A stretch of 64,000 bases of DNA. Source: Picocystis sp. L7. Its lineage: Eukaryota; Chlorophyta; Picocystophyceae; Picocystales; Picocystaceae. The stretch lies in contig QXJR01000026.1 in assembly GCA_020975725.1 (NCBI GenBank), positions 496,001-560,000 of the forward strand. The letters are read 5' to 3'. Both the position numbers and the translations under genes were made by a program. This document shows, one piece after another, positions 44,919 through 54,098 of this stretch (the first letter of the stretch is position 1; each line of letters starts with the position of its first letter). The notes beneath the pieces were generated by a model that did not search any database, was not told the DNA's origin, and worked only from the letters and a program-made list of their open reading frames with translations.

Positions 44919-47798
44919 ATGGCGTCGAAAGGGGTCGAGAAGCGCCAACTCCACGCCTGCGTGGCTGGAAAGGACCTGGCAGACGACGAGCTGGTCGAAA
45001 AGCTGCAGGAACTGCGGGCGAAGCGCACCGGAGCCGTGCTGGACACCAAGGCCAGCTTCACCGCGGCCGTCAAGCGGATCCGACGCGTCCAAGCGGACGG
45101 GAACGTGCAGGACGATGCGAAAGAGCAAGAGATGGTGTCCCTGCTGCTGAAATTCATGCCGCAAGAGTTCGATGGGCGTATGATGGGGTATGTAAGAGAC
45201 ACCAAGTACGTCCCGTCGATCTGCAGGATCCTCGAACAAATCGTGGCGAAGCGGACACCAGACGAAGAATGCTCCTTGGTACACGACCTGTTGCAATCAC
45301 TCCGAGACGTATTCGACTCGGAAGGTGGAAGGGAACACGCGCTTCCGGACGCCCTACCGTGCCTCGTTCGAATCTCCCTGGAGGCGAAGGATGTCATGAC
45401 CCGAAGGGATGGAGTTGACACTCTACTTCATCACCTGAGCGGCTGCAGAATGGCCAAGTCGCGGTTCTTATCAATGAGCGACTGGGGGAACACATGCGGC
45501 AGGCTTTTCACAGAGGTTCTCCCAAAGTGTGGGGATCTGACTACTCAGATGCACCTCTTCGAGATCTTGATTCGTGCAGTCAAAAGCCCATCACACCAGG
45601 GAATCTCACTGCTACCTCAAGGACCGGTGTCTTATATGTTCGAGAAGTTCAAGCAGCAGTGGAGTAGCAAAAACTTGAAGGAAGATCAGTTCCGCCAAGG
45701 TCTCAAGAAGCTGGCCTTTCGCTACAATGACACCTTCCCCGTGGAGAAGAGAAAGGTACACACCTGCAAAGCAGTGGTTGAATTTGCAAGTGTGGACGCC
45801 AGCATTGGTGTCCCAAAACCCCTCAGAAGCCTTTGCTTCCACTGGGTGGATTTCGGCCCATCTCACCTGTGCCTTTACAGCACAGAAAAAGAGCTTGGAA
45901 TCACACCGGCAGTTGAAGAGGAGGACAGCGGGGATATAGAATGCTCCATCTATGTTCACTACAGCAAGATATCTGCAATGGAGGTAGATGCAAACAGGCG
46001 AACCGTACTCTTTCACTTGCATGCGGCACTGACAGTGTATCCCGGGGATGAGAAAGTGCCAAAGCATGTTTTTGATCACCAGGACCCAAACCAGCAGCTT
46101 GTTCTCCGGCTTGGCAAAGATGACCTGGCCTTGTTCCAGTCCTGCATACAAGACTCCATCTTGTGCTGCATCAACCAAGTCAGATTTCAGCAGCAACACA
46201 CAGAGGAAAAAGCATCGCATGGAAAACACTCAAGCACGCACATTCTTGTCATCCCACCCATCAGCAAGGATCCGATGGCTGCTGAAAGGCCCAAACGTGA
46301 GCTCCAATCCATCCTTGAAGGGCCAGGCAAGGATGGTGCCAAAAGCCTTGTGATGCGTGTGAAAAAAGAGATGCAAACGTCATCGCAAGATTGTGAGACC
46401 AAATGCATACTACCAGCGTGGTCTGACAGCTGCGCAGTTCCAAACGTGAATTCACCTGTCGAAAGGAAGGGCCAACCAAGGCAAAACACATCCGAAAAGG
46501 AATTCACAATGCCTAATCCGGGTGCAAAACCATCAACACAGAGAATACCTTTGACCAGGAAAGAAAAGACCAAACCTAAAGGATCTATCACTGCACCGAA
46601 GAAGCGCAAGCTTCCAGCAAATGCTGACAATCCACAAGCCACTGTTGCTACTGCTGGAAAGGCAAGTAAGGACGGGAGAAAGAAGCACCAATCGAAAACC
46701 AGACCAGTAAATGGGGCAGAAGAGAAAATGCATCATGATGTCGAATCACCCCAGAGGACTAGGACTGGTCAAGAGGTCGAAGAGAGCAAGAGCATGTCCA
46801 AGCAGGAAGGCAACACTACCAGGAAGCTCAAAGAACATTTGGAAAATCTGCGAAAGCTGGATGCAGCGCTGGCCATCAGCATTCAGACTAAAGAGGAACC
46901 AATCGATTGTATACAAGTGTCAGATCAGGACACTCCAAGTACTGTAGGTAAGGAACAGGATGGCCAGCTTGCAGGTTCTAGTGATGCTCCTGGGTTTACT
47001 TTTTCCCACGAAATTGCCATTTCGGAGGACTTGAGTACAAGCCAAGGCACGAAACAGAAACCCCTGCGTGCCTTGGCATCTCCAGTCATCCTTGGTAAAG
47101 CAAGGAAACGCCTCTTTGCTGAGCCCGAAAGCCAATCACCTTTGACCTTGACGACACCGCCCAAGAGAGCAAAGGCTGCTGCTTATCAGGATAGAAGTGT
47201 ATTTGACAGACACAAACAGCAAGAATCAAAGAAGCTGGGGCCAAAAGCTCGGGAATTGCTTTCTGAAACTCAACGGGAACCGTCCGAGGTAGATGGTGCA
47301 CCCAGCCAGGACAACGGGAAGGGGTTCTTGGTGGACCCAAGCCAAGGGGACAGTGCTACTTTCTTCAAGGAATTCATGGAAGAACACAGGCGCACAGTCG
47401 ATGCTGAAATCCAAACCTTGCTCAGAGATGCTTCAGGTTTCATCGATGCTGTGTTGAAGAAGCTGGAGTCATTCTCCTCCTCGCATGCTAAACAGCAGAA
47501 GCAGTGGGTGGAAAACATGATTGAAGTGCATGCCAAAAAGCTGACAGATAAAGCAATGTCTGTGAAGCAGACGAAGAAGAGAATGCAGGAGCAGTTGCTC
47601 GGACAACTCACTGAATACAAAGTTTTGGCAAAAGGAATACCTGCCCTCCAAAGCGAAACCATCTCAAGGGTCCAAAAGCTCGAAGAAAAGCACGGAAATA
47701 CCATTCGCACCATCGAAAGGCAGGCCCGGGGAAGATTGTCATACTACGAAAGGAAGATAGAACTGGCAAAAGCAGAGCGAAAGCTCCTCGTCCATTGA
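44919..47798 (+). CDS. SYCP2-like meiotic chromosome-axis protein (tentative)
   Basis: Single frame of 959 residues from MASKGVEKRQLH. Three parts are visible. Residues 1-320 are helical (VPSICRILEQIVAKR, MHLFEILIRAVKS), like the ARM-like domain of SYCP2. Residues 325-440 look like a PH-type Spt16M-like domain (CFHWVDFGPSHLCLYS, VHYSKISAMEVDANRRTVLFHL, LVLRLGKDDLALFQSCI). A long basic, Ser/Thr/Lys/Gln-rich disordered stretch follows, with PKKRKL. A C-terminal coiled coil occupies about 790-959. That order is the one of SYCP2 and is related to yeast Red1 and plant ASY3 axis proteins, which carry HORMA proteins along meiotic chromosomes. The identification rests on architecture and short similarities only. 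The 3' end is 68 nt from the AP-4 mu stop. Confidence 0.75.
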   Translation: MASKGVEKRQLHACVAGKDLADDELVEKLQELRAKRTGAVLDTKASFTAAVKRIRRVQADGNVQDDAKEQEMVSLLLKFMPQEFDGRMMGYVRDTKYVPSICRILEQIVAKRTPDEECSLVHDLLQSLRDVFDSEGGREHALPDALPCLVRISLEAKDVMTRRDGVDTLLHHLSGCRMAKSRFLSMSDWGNTCGRLFTEVLPKCGDLTTQMHLFEILIRAVKSPSHQGISLLPQGPVSYMFEKFKQQWSSKNLKEDQFRQGLKKLAFRYNDTFPVEKRKVHTCKAVVEFASVDASIGVPKPLRSLCFHWVDFGPSHLCLYSTEKELGITPAVEEEDSGDIECSIYVHYSKISAMEVDANRRTVLFHLHAALTVYPGDEKVPKHVFDHQDPNQQLVLRLGKDDLALFQSCIQDSILCCINQVRFQQQHTEEKASHGKHSSTHILVIPPISKDPMAAERPKRELQSILEGPGKDGAKSLVMRVKKEMQTSSQDCETKCILPAWSDSCAVPNVNSPVERKGQPRQNTSEKEFTMPNPGAKPSTQRIPLTRKEKTKPKGSITAPKKRKLPANADNPQATVATAGKASKDGRKKHQSKTRPVNGAEEKMHHDVESPQRTRTGQEVEESKSMSKQEGNTTRKLKEHLENLRKLDAALAISIQTKEEPIDCIQVSDQDTPSTVGKEQDGQLAGSSDAPGFTFSHEIAISEDLSTSQGTKQKPLRALASPVILGKARKRLFAEPESQSPLTLTTPPKRAKAAAYQDRSVFDRHKQQESKKLGPKARELLSETQREPSEVDGAPSQDNGKGFLVDPSQGDSATFFKEFMEEHRRTVDAEIQTLLRDASGFIDAVLKKLESFSSSHAKQQKQWVENMIEVHAKKLTDKAMSVKQTKKRMQEQLLGQLTEYKVLAKGIPALQSETISRVQKLEEKHGNTIRTIERQARGRLSYYERKIELAKAERKLLVH

Positions 47799-47866
47799 AA
47801 GGCATGGCAACCAGGAGAAACATAGCATAGACAGTACATTGTAAATTTAATGCTTGCCTAGCGAAC

Positions 47867-49204
47867 CTAGATGGCTATACGCACTACATAGGAGGATGCC
47901 TTCGTCATGTATCGCACCCAACGGTAGGGGTTGTAGGCCTTATCCTTGTGCAGGATCTGCAGGTATTTGACATGCAGCTTGGAAACGTTGTACATGGGAA
48001 GTGTAAAGTGGAGGCTAATTGGTCCCAACTCCCGCTTTGTCTGAAACCCAACCACCTCGTCACAAGAGATGCTCGCCTTGAGTGCATAATCTGTCTTCCC
48101 AGGAACTTTCTTAAAGGTCCACATGACCTTCTGATCCTTGGGCTGGTAATCTGTGAGCTGTCCACATTCCTTGATGCTAGTGGTACAGTGTACCTTGGAG
48201 GTTGTGACTGGCATCTTGACTTCCACTGTAAGCTCAGACGCCACCACCTTGGCAGGATAATCTGCAAAGACCTTGACGAGGAGTTCCATCTTGTACTCGG
48301 ACACCGTATCCACCTCCGCCAGGACCCTGAAGGGCAACTGGGTGACCCCGTCTGCCCTGTACCTCATCAGCTCACATTCGCCTTCTGAAGGTTGCAGCAC
48401 AAGCGCATGCTCGGACTCGAACAAGTCCAAGTCTGCCGCACCCTCGAACAGACAATCTTCGAGGTAACATGCATCCTCGCTGTAACCGTAGGGCTGCTCC
48501 CTCGGTCTCTCAGATCCAATGTACAAGTCGTTGTTCAGCGCGAGCTTAATGTCAGGCCTGCCGGTCAGGTAAGACTTGACCATGATAGAACCATCAACGT
48601 TTGCACGAGACGCAAAACCACTTGCGTTGAGGAGAACGTCAAGCTTCTCAATCACGTCGACGAATATCTCGTCCCGTCCAGAGTTGTTGGCTCGGTCGGT
48701 CGACATGATCGACTTTTGCGCGTTCAAGGCAGAAATTCGCTGTCCCGTCCTGGGTCCGACAGGAGCAATGGATCCTTCCGCTGGTTCCTGCAAGACCAGG
48801 GTCCGGATCTCCTCTGCAGAGGTGGTTTGAATGATGCCAAAGTCCACAATCTCGTCCAGTAGCTCGTGCATCAGCAAGAAGTTCTTCCTCAGGTTTTCCT
48901 CGGACAGCACGCCGCAGAAGTCTCTGGACAGGGACACCAACCTCATGAGCAGCTCCAGCACCATGCTTGGCATGGCATCGTGCGGGGTGGCCGCTGCAAA
49001 GTACATGCCCGATTCCAGCACGTGAAAGTAGTGCGTCTTTCCCACCTTGAAGATGGGCGGAGGGTCTTCTTTGTCGTCCATGTGTTTCCTGAGTTGTCGG
49101 AAGAATATCTCTGCCGATTCGCTCACCGGTGCCATGTCCATCATGTAGTCTCGCGAGACGATGGCATCCCCTCGGCGAGACAGGACGAACACCTGCGAGA
49201 TCAT
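47867..49204 (-). CDS. AP4M: AP-4 adaptor complex subunit mu
   Basis: 445 residues, single frame. Residues 1-140 are the longin-like adaptin domain: MISQVFVLSRRGDAIVSRDY, FFRQLRKHMDD, ELLDEIVDFGIIQTTSAEEI. Residues 175-445 are the mu-homology domain with RDEIFVDVIEKLDVLLNASG, DGSIMVKSYLTGRPDIKLALNNDL, GPISLHFTLPMYNVSKLHVKYLQI and the typical end NPYRWVRYMTKASSYVVRI. The MISQ start, FVDVIEK block and length fit plant AP-4 mu better than AP-1 or AP-2. AP-4 sorts cargo at the trans-Golgi network; in plants it carries storage proteins to vacuoles. Confidence 0.93.
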   Translation of the reverse strand: MISQVFVLSRRGDAIVSRDYMMDMAPVSESAEIFFRQLRKHMDDKEDPPPIFKVGKTHYFHVLESGMYFAAATPHDAMPSMVLELLMRLVSLSRDFCGVLSEENLRKNFLLMHELLDEIVDFGIIQTTSAEEIRTLVLQEPAEGSIAPVGPRTGQRISALNAQKSIMSTDRANNSGRDEIFVDVIEKLDVLLNASGFASRANVDGSIMVKSYLTGRPDIKLALNNDLYIGSERPREQPYGYSEDACYLEDCLFEGAADLDLFESEHALVLQPSEGECELMRYRADGVTQLPFRVLAEVDTVSEYKMELLVKVFADYPAKVVASELTVEVKMPVTTSKVHCTTSIKECGQLTDYQPKDQKVMWTFKKVPGKTDYALKASISCDEVVGFQTKRELGPISLHFTLPMYNVSKLHVKYLQILHKDKAYNPYRWVRYMTKASSYVVRIAI

Positions 49205-49483
49205 GCTTTCCTGCTCGTGTTTTCGACAGCAGTTCGGCCTCGATGCCTCTTCCTACGTTCGTTCGGTCCTTTCCAATCCTACTTTGGCTTCACGGTGCAG
49301 TTTCCAGTTCGTGCTCGGCTTCCTCGGCTTGCAAGACCAGCACCTCCACCGCCCCTTCTTCGCGGCGTTTCGTGCTTCCACGCGCGTCTGTCCTCGCCTC
49401 GGACCTTCCTTCCTTCCCGCAGGACCTCCAGGCACGTATCTTCGCGATTTTTCGTCCCTCGCGACCGCCTTCGAAGGCGCCTT

Positions 49484-49726
49484 TCAGCGCTTTTTCGCGG
49501 CGTTGGTCGCGGCGTGCAGCAGTCGATCCACGAACAGCACGGCGGGAAGCATCAACAGCACGGCCAGTGCGCCCAGCGCGAGGTCCTCCAGCGGGAAAGG
49601 GGGCGAAGACAGCGATGGACGCTCCATGCAAGCTCCGAAGCAGGCGGGAAGGCGCTCGAAAAGTGCGCGGTTGGGATCGGCGATGGACGCGCGAATGCGC
49701 GATGATGGCCACTTGGCCTGGGCCAT
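49484..49726 (-). CDS. small single-pass membrane protein (hypothetical)
   Basis: 80 residues from MAQAKWPSSRIRA. A hydrophilic N-terminal half is followed by one strongly hydrophobic segment (LALGALAVLLMLPAVLFVDRLL) and a short basic tail (HAATNAAKKR). Tail-anchored or mitochondrial microproteins look like this, but no family was recognised. The frame is open upstream, so the start is uncertain. Confidence 0.4.
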   Translation of the reverse strand: MAQAKWPSSRIRASIADPNRALFERLPACFGACMERPSLSSPPFPLEDLALGALAVLLMLPAVLFVDRLLHAATNAAKKR

Positions 49727-50286
49727 GCCCTGGGGAACGGTCCACGCGGTCTCCGGGTTCGAAAGGGAGGCGAAGGGCGGGTTCGAAAGGGGATGGGGGC
49801 GCCTTGGAGAAGGGAAGGAGGAACGGGGGAACGGGGTGGACCGCGGTCCACGGACGGTCCACGAACCGGGACCCCGTCCGGGTCCGCTGCCGGCCCTCCC
49901 CCAGGGATCGCGACCCGCAGAGGATGCATTCTCCCCCGCGCAGCGATCCTCGACGCGCACCGGTCCCCGATCGCCGCCCGATCGTCCCCTTTTCCCCTCG
50001 CCCGCGGAGGAACGTCCCTCCCACCCCCTCCGTCCTCTGCGGGGTGCGATCCCTCCCGTCCCCCCTCCAGGCGGCGGCCCTCTCTCCCTCTCTCCCTCTC
50101 TCTCTCTGTGTGGGTGGGTGGGTGTCTCCCTGTGAGAGAGACACAGGGAGGGAGAGGGAGGGAGAGGGTTTGGAGAGAGAGAGAGAAGGGTTCGTCGGAT
50201 CCCATCGGCGGCGCACGCGCAAAGCGCGAGGTTTGAACGTCTCGAAAGGCGCGAGAAGCGGGACGTGGAGGTGAAAGAGAGGCACC
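49727..50286. promoter_or_regulatory. upstream region of eL19, GC-rich with pyrimidine/purine hairpin
   Basis: Contains two GGGTTCGAAAGGG words at 49,755 and 49,779, then a CT-rich block and a matching GA-rich block just before the eL19 start. No other gene. Confidence 0.45.
50079..50190. repeat. CT/GA low-complexity inverted repeat before eL19
   Basis: A CCCTCTCTCC run at 50,079-50,110 is followed by a GTGGGTGGGTGGGTG stretch, a perfect 9-nt hairpin (CTCCCTGTG at 50,126, CACAGGGAG at 50,142) and a GGGAGGGAGAGG run. The CT and GA arms can pair over much of their length. Confidence 0.8.
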
Positions 50287-50895
50287 ATGGTGTCCCTGAA
50301 GCTGCAGAAGCGCCTGGCGGCGTCGGTGCTCAAGTGCGGCGAACGCAAGGTGTGGATGGATCCCAACGAAGCAGCCGACATCAGCGTGGCCAACTCCAGG
50401 CAAGCGGTGCGCAAGCTGATCAAAGACGGCTTCGTGATCAAGAAGCCGGCGGTGGTGCACTCCCGTGCACGTGCGAGGGCGGCCGCGGCGGCCAAGAGCA
50501 AGGGACGCCACTCCGGATACGGAAAGCGTCGAGGAACCCGCGAAGCACGCCTGCCGACCAAGCTGCTCTGGATGCGCCGCATGCGAGTCCTGCGCAGGCT
50601 CCTGCGCAAGTACCGCGACCAGAAGAAGATCGACAAGCACCTCTACCACGAGCTGTACATGAAGTCCAAGGGTAACGTCTTCAAAAACAAACGCGTGCTC
50701 ATGGAACACATCCACAAGGCCAAGGCCGAAAAGCTGCGCGAGAAGACCATCGCAGAGCAGTTCGAAGCCAGGAGGATGAAGAACAAGGCATCCAGGCTTA
50801 GGAAACTCCAGAGGCGCGAAGAAAGGCTCGCCGCAGGCATCGCCGGGATGGAAATCCCCGCGGCCAAACCTGCCGCTCCCGCGGCCAAGAAGTGA
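50287..50895 (+). CDS. RPL19: 60S ribosomal protein eL19
   Basis: 202 residues, intronless. The sequence is typical eL19 from the first residue: [58 protein letters not shown], then the long basic C-terminal helix ending in an Ala/Pro/Lys tail. eL19 belongs to the large cytosolic ribosomal subunit and its C-terminal helix reaches the small subunit as an intersubunit bridge. The strongly GC-biased codons through the whole gene fit high expression and differ from the AT-richer downstream halves of neighbouring long genes. Confidence 0.97.
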   Translation: MVSLKLQKRLAASVLKCGERKVWMDPNEAADISVANSRQAVRKLIKDGFVIKKPAVVHSRARARAAAAAKSKGRHSGYGKRRGTREARLPTKLLWMRRMRVLRRLLRKYRDQKKIDKHLYHELYMKSKGNVFKNKRVLMEHIHKAKAEKLREKTIAEQFEARRMKNKASRLRKLQRREERLAAGIAGMEIPAAKPAAPAAKK

Positions 50896-51999
50896 ACTCT
50901 CATGGATGGACGTGGGACTGGGTAGCTCGCTATCGTCTTCACTCCTGCACCATCTTCCGTAATCAACCTAGCATGGATGTTTGTCCTTCCACATCTCTTG
51001 GGATGCGACCTGCTGCACACGAACGCACGCAAACATTAGCGTGTAGCCGCGTGTGCGCACGCAAGAACCAGAACGAGAACGCGTGCTTTGGCACATCGGT
51101 TGGAAAAGCGCGCACAAGTGCATAGTTCGGGCCTTCATGCTATGTCAGGCGGAAGCATGGACCCTGAATTGGGACATGCACAGAGATCTCCGTGATGGAA
51201 ACCCTATTCATCCGACCCCCAAACCACCACGAACCCGCGATCCCCTCCCTTTCGATTGGACGTGCGCTCCCCTTTCGATTGGTAATCGGCGTCTTTTGAA
51301 TCGACCCATCTGAAAGGGAAGGGTGCTTCGTCGTGTCCATTCGTCTCCGAATCGTCCTCTCCAAGGCAAACGGGTTAGGTACTAGGAGTGGTCGAGTAGG
51401 ACGTGCTCGACGTTGCTACTCAAGAGCATTTCGACGCTTTGGGATGCGATGGACCCTCACAACGCCTCCGGAACGTGGTCAACGAGCAGTGCGGACACCA
51501 CTGCCAGGGGATTTGTGGACGGCGATGGATGGAACCCATCGAGGTTGGAACGCTAGGAGGACGCCTCTTCCACATTCGTCGGCATGCATGTTCGCTGGGT
51601 GCTTCCCCATTTCCTCCTTCCAATGCGAAGATTTCGGCCCGAACACCCTCGCATGCATGGGTTTCGATCGGCGATGGGTTGGTTGGTGTGCACAACATCG
51701 CTCGCGTCGACCTTGGCCGCCACCCCTCGCACGCCGTTGCTCTCCTCGTCGATTCGGTGGGGTGCACGTCCGCCACGCGCTTCAATCTCCCTTCCTTGCG
51801 CCGTATCGCCTCATCCATGGCCTCATCGCCTTGCAAAGCGGTGTTTTGGACGTGTGGACGAGGTCCACCAGTTGTCTCCCTTCCATGGACCCTGCCCCGT
51901 CTCTGGATTAACTCACCCGAGTTAACCCAAGCCGCTCGGTTGTCGCTTCGAGCGGATTTCGAAGCGCATCGTCGCGCCATCGCGCCGCTTTTTTCCACC
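50896..51999. other. gap between eL19 and the peroxiredoxin gene
   Basis: eL19 3' flank and the upstream region of the peroxiredoxin. Contains CCTTTCGATTGG words near 51,247 and 51,270 and an inverted TTAACTC/GAGTTAA pair at 51,908-51,925. Open frames at 51.4-52.1 kb run through GC-rich DNA and are not supported as genes. Confidence 0.4.
51908..51925. promoter_or_regulatory. inverted TTAACTC/GAGTTAA motif upstream of peroxiredoxin
   Basis: TTAACTC, four bases, then GAGTTAA, forming a near-perfect palindrome about 75-90 bp before the peroxiredoxin start. Confidence 0.45.
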
Positions 52000-52864
52000 A
52001 TGACGGGCTTCTTGCGCGGTTTGGTGGCGGTAGGAACCTTCCTGGGGATGCTGGCGACGACCTGGAGCCGGATGGTGCGGAGCTGGAGCGGCCTGGGAGG
52101 CGCAGATGGACGGTTCGAATGCGAACTGACCTCGACGTGAATTGTGTTCTTCAGGTGGTGCCCAGGAATGCGGCGCCTGCGTTCAAGGCAAAGGCCGTCG
52201 TGAACGAGAAGTTCGTGGACCTTTCCTTGGAAGATTACCGCGGGAAATGGGTGGTGCTGGTGCGTGGCGGATGCGAGCCAAGGAGAGGACGAAGGAGGAG
52301 TGCGAAGCTGACGACGAACCACGACGAACTCGTTCGATGCAGTTCTTCTATCCGTTCGATTTCACGTTCGTGTGTCCCACGGAGATCGTCGCGTTCTCCG
52401 AAGCCATGCCGCAGTTCCACGAGATCGGAGCCGAAGTGGCTGCGGTCAGCACCGATTCACACCATACCCATCTGGCCTGGATCAAAACACCTCGAGAGCT
52501 GGGCGGATTGGGACACTTGAACCTGCCGTTGGTGGCGGACGTGAGCAAGAGGATAAGCTCCATGTACGGTGTGCTCGTGGAAGACGAGGAGGACGAGCTG
52601 TACGGCGCGGCGCTGCGCGGGCTGTTCATCATCGATCCCCAACAGGTGGTGAGATCCGTGCAGATCAACGACGAGGCGGTGGGTCGGAGCGTGGACGAAA
52701 CCTTGCGGCTGGTCAAGGCGTTCCAGTATGCGGACAAGCACGGGGAGGGTTGCCCTGCCAATTGGAAGCCTGGAGCAGCGTCCGTCGTCCCAGATCCAAT
52801 CAAGAGCAAAGAGTTCTTCACCACATGGAGCACAGAACACCCGGATTCATCTATTTCAGTCTGA
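52000..52864 (+). CDS. typical 2-Cys peroxiredoxin
   Basis: Three exons: 52,000-52,029, 52,155-52,259 and 52,343-52,864, with introns of 125 and 83 nt (donors GTAGGA and GTGCGT; acceptors TTCAG and TGCAG), both phase 0. The protein is 218 residues. The core reads [28 protein letters not shown] joined to [19 protein letters not shown] with the peroxidatic Cys, [22 protein letters not shown], and [10 protein letters not shown] with the resolving Cys. It reduces hydrogen peroxide using thioredoxin. Exons 2 and 3 are certain. The 10-residue first exon is the least sure part: the true start may be further upstream, and with it any transit peptide, so cytosol or plastid cannot be decided. Confidence 0.92.
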
Positions 52865-53076
52865 TGCAATATAGGCCGATGCCAAGCAGGCAGCAAACAG
52901 AGGAAACCCGCACTCCGCACGCGAACGGTACGAAGGATATGGGGAAGGACCCGGCGCTTCGTCCCCCTCTGCCCCTCGACAGCACGATTTGAATGAGCGC
53001 TACAGCCCCACAGGCCGTCGCTCCACCGGCGGCGTGTTCCATGCGTGCGTTCCGTCTTTTTTCGCGTCCTCTTGCT

Positions 53077-53641
53077 TCATGCAGGCATGGGTGCTCCTTG
53101 GGAAGCCAGGTTGCCAAAGGAGTTTTCGTAATCCCGCCTTTCTTTGACCGTCAGGGCGATGGAGGCACCGTAAGCACCGCACAGGAACAAGACCATGGCC
53201 GTGGAGAATTCCGCGGCGGTGTCGAGTCGGCTGGAGAAGAGCCCGCACAGGAACGCCACGAAGGAGAGCAGCAGCATGAGGATGTAGTAGACGTTTTCTC
53301 CTTGCCTGTGGAAGCACTGGCAGGTCCGGACGTGTTCGGAGTATCCACAGAGGTAGGCGAATCCGAGCAGGGTGGATCCCACGAAGGCCAGGATTCCGAC
53401 GACGAGCACGTACTCCAAGGCTGCGCTCTCTTCGACCCCGTCCGAGTCGGCCATGGCCACGAACGCTGCCAAGGAGAGCACCTGTCCGTGTACGCAACCG
53501 TGTCGTTTCAGGTCAGCCAGGTCCTACCAAGCGTTTCGGTGGACCTCCCTTCCTTTCTCCCGCGTTGCATCGACGCACCCATTGCACCACGAGGCACCAG
53601 AACTTCCCGGACCGTCCCACGTGTCCGTCCAGTCCCGCCAT
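53077..53641 (-). CDS. four-transmembrane protein, MARVEL/CASP-like (tentative)
   Basis: Two exons: 53,579-53,641 and 53,077-53,481, with a 97-nt phase-0 intron (donor GTGCGT, acceptor GGACAG). The protein is 155 residues. Splicing rebuilds the first membrane helix across the junction (CLVVQW joined to VLSLAAFVAMA). Three more hydrophobic helices follow: YVLVVGILAFVGSTLLGFAYLCGY, YYILMLLLSFVAFLCGLF and FSTAMVLFLCGAYGASIAL, then a short polar tail. Four helices with small loops and this size suggest the MARVEL fold of plant CASP-like proteins, but no family residue pattern is decisive. Without the first exon the protein would lack a proper first helix, which supports the model. Confidence 0.7.
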
Positions 53642-54098
53642 GGCGGCTTCGAAGTCGACGAGATGCGACGCGATGGACCGTCGGAATGGACCTCGTGGTC
53701 CTCCCCCTTCGCTTAACCCATCGCTTAACTTCGGGGCTCCCTCCCCTCCCCCTCGGGCGGGTTAAGCTCGGGTTAAGCCCACGCCCCCGAAGGGGAGGGG
53801 GCCCGATCCGCCACATCCGTCCGAAACGCGGCCATAGAAACGGATACCGATACGGGGAGGGAGAACCACCGCAGAGCGACGTCCGTATCCGTTCGTATCG
53901 CCCCTTCCCTTTTCGGTCCATCTTTTCCCTTCCCACGTTTCCCGCTCAGAAAATCCCGAAATCCCGCCCGTTTCGCCTTTTTTTCGATCTTTTTTTTCGC
54001 GTCCCTCCTTCGCCTCGAGTCGAAGCGACCGACGACGATGTCCATCACATCGACGCTTTCGCGCACGAAAAGGCGCGCTTTTTCGTGCGCGGAGGAGG
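53642..54098. promoter_or_regulatory. divergent upstream region, CASP-like and PRAF genes
   Basis: TTAACCC at 53,713, TTAACTTCGG at 53,725-53,734 and GGGTTAAGCTCGGGTTAAG near 53,759-53,777 lie 70-140 bp from the CASP-like start. A T-rich tract (53,960-54,000) precedes the PRAF start. Confidence 0.5.
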
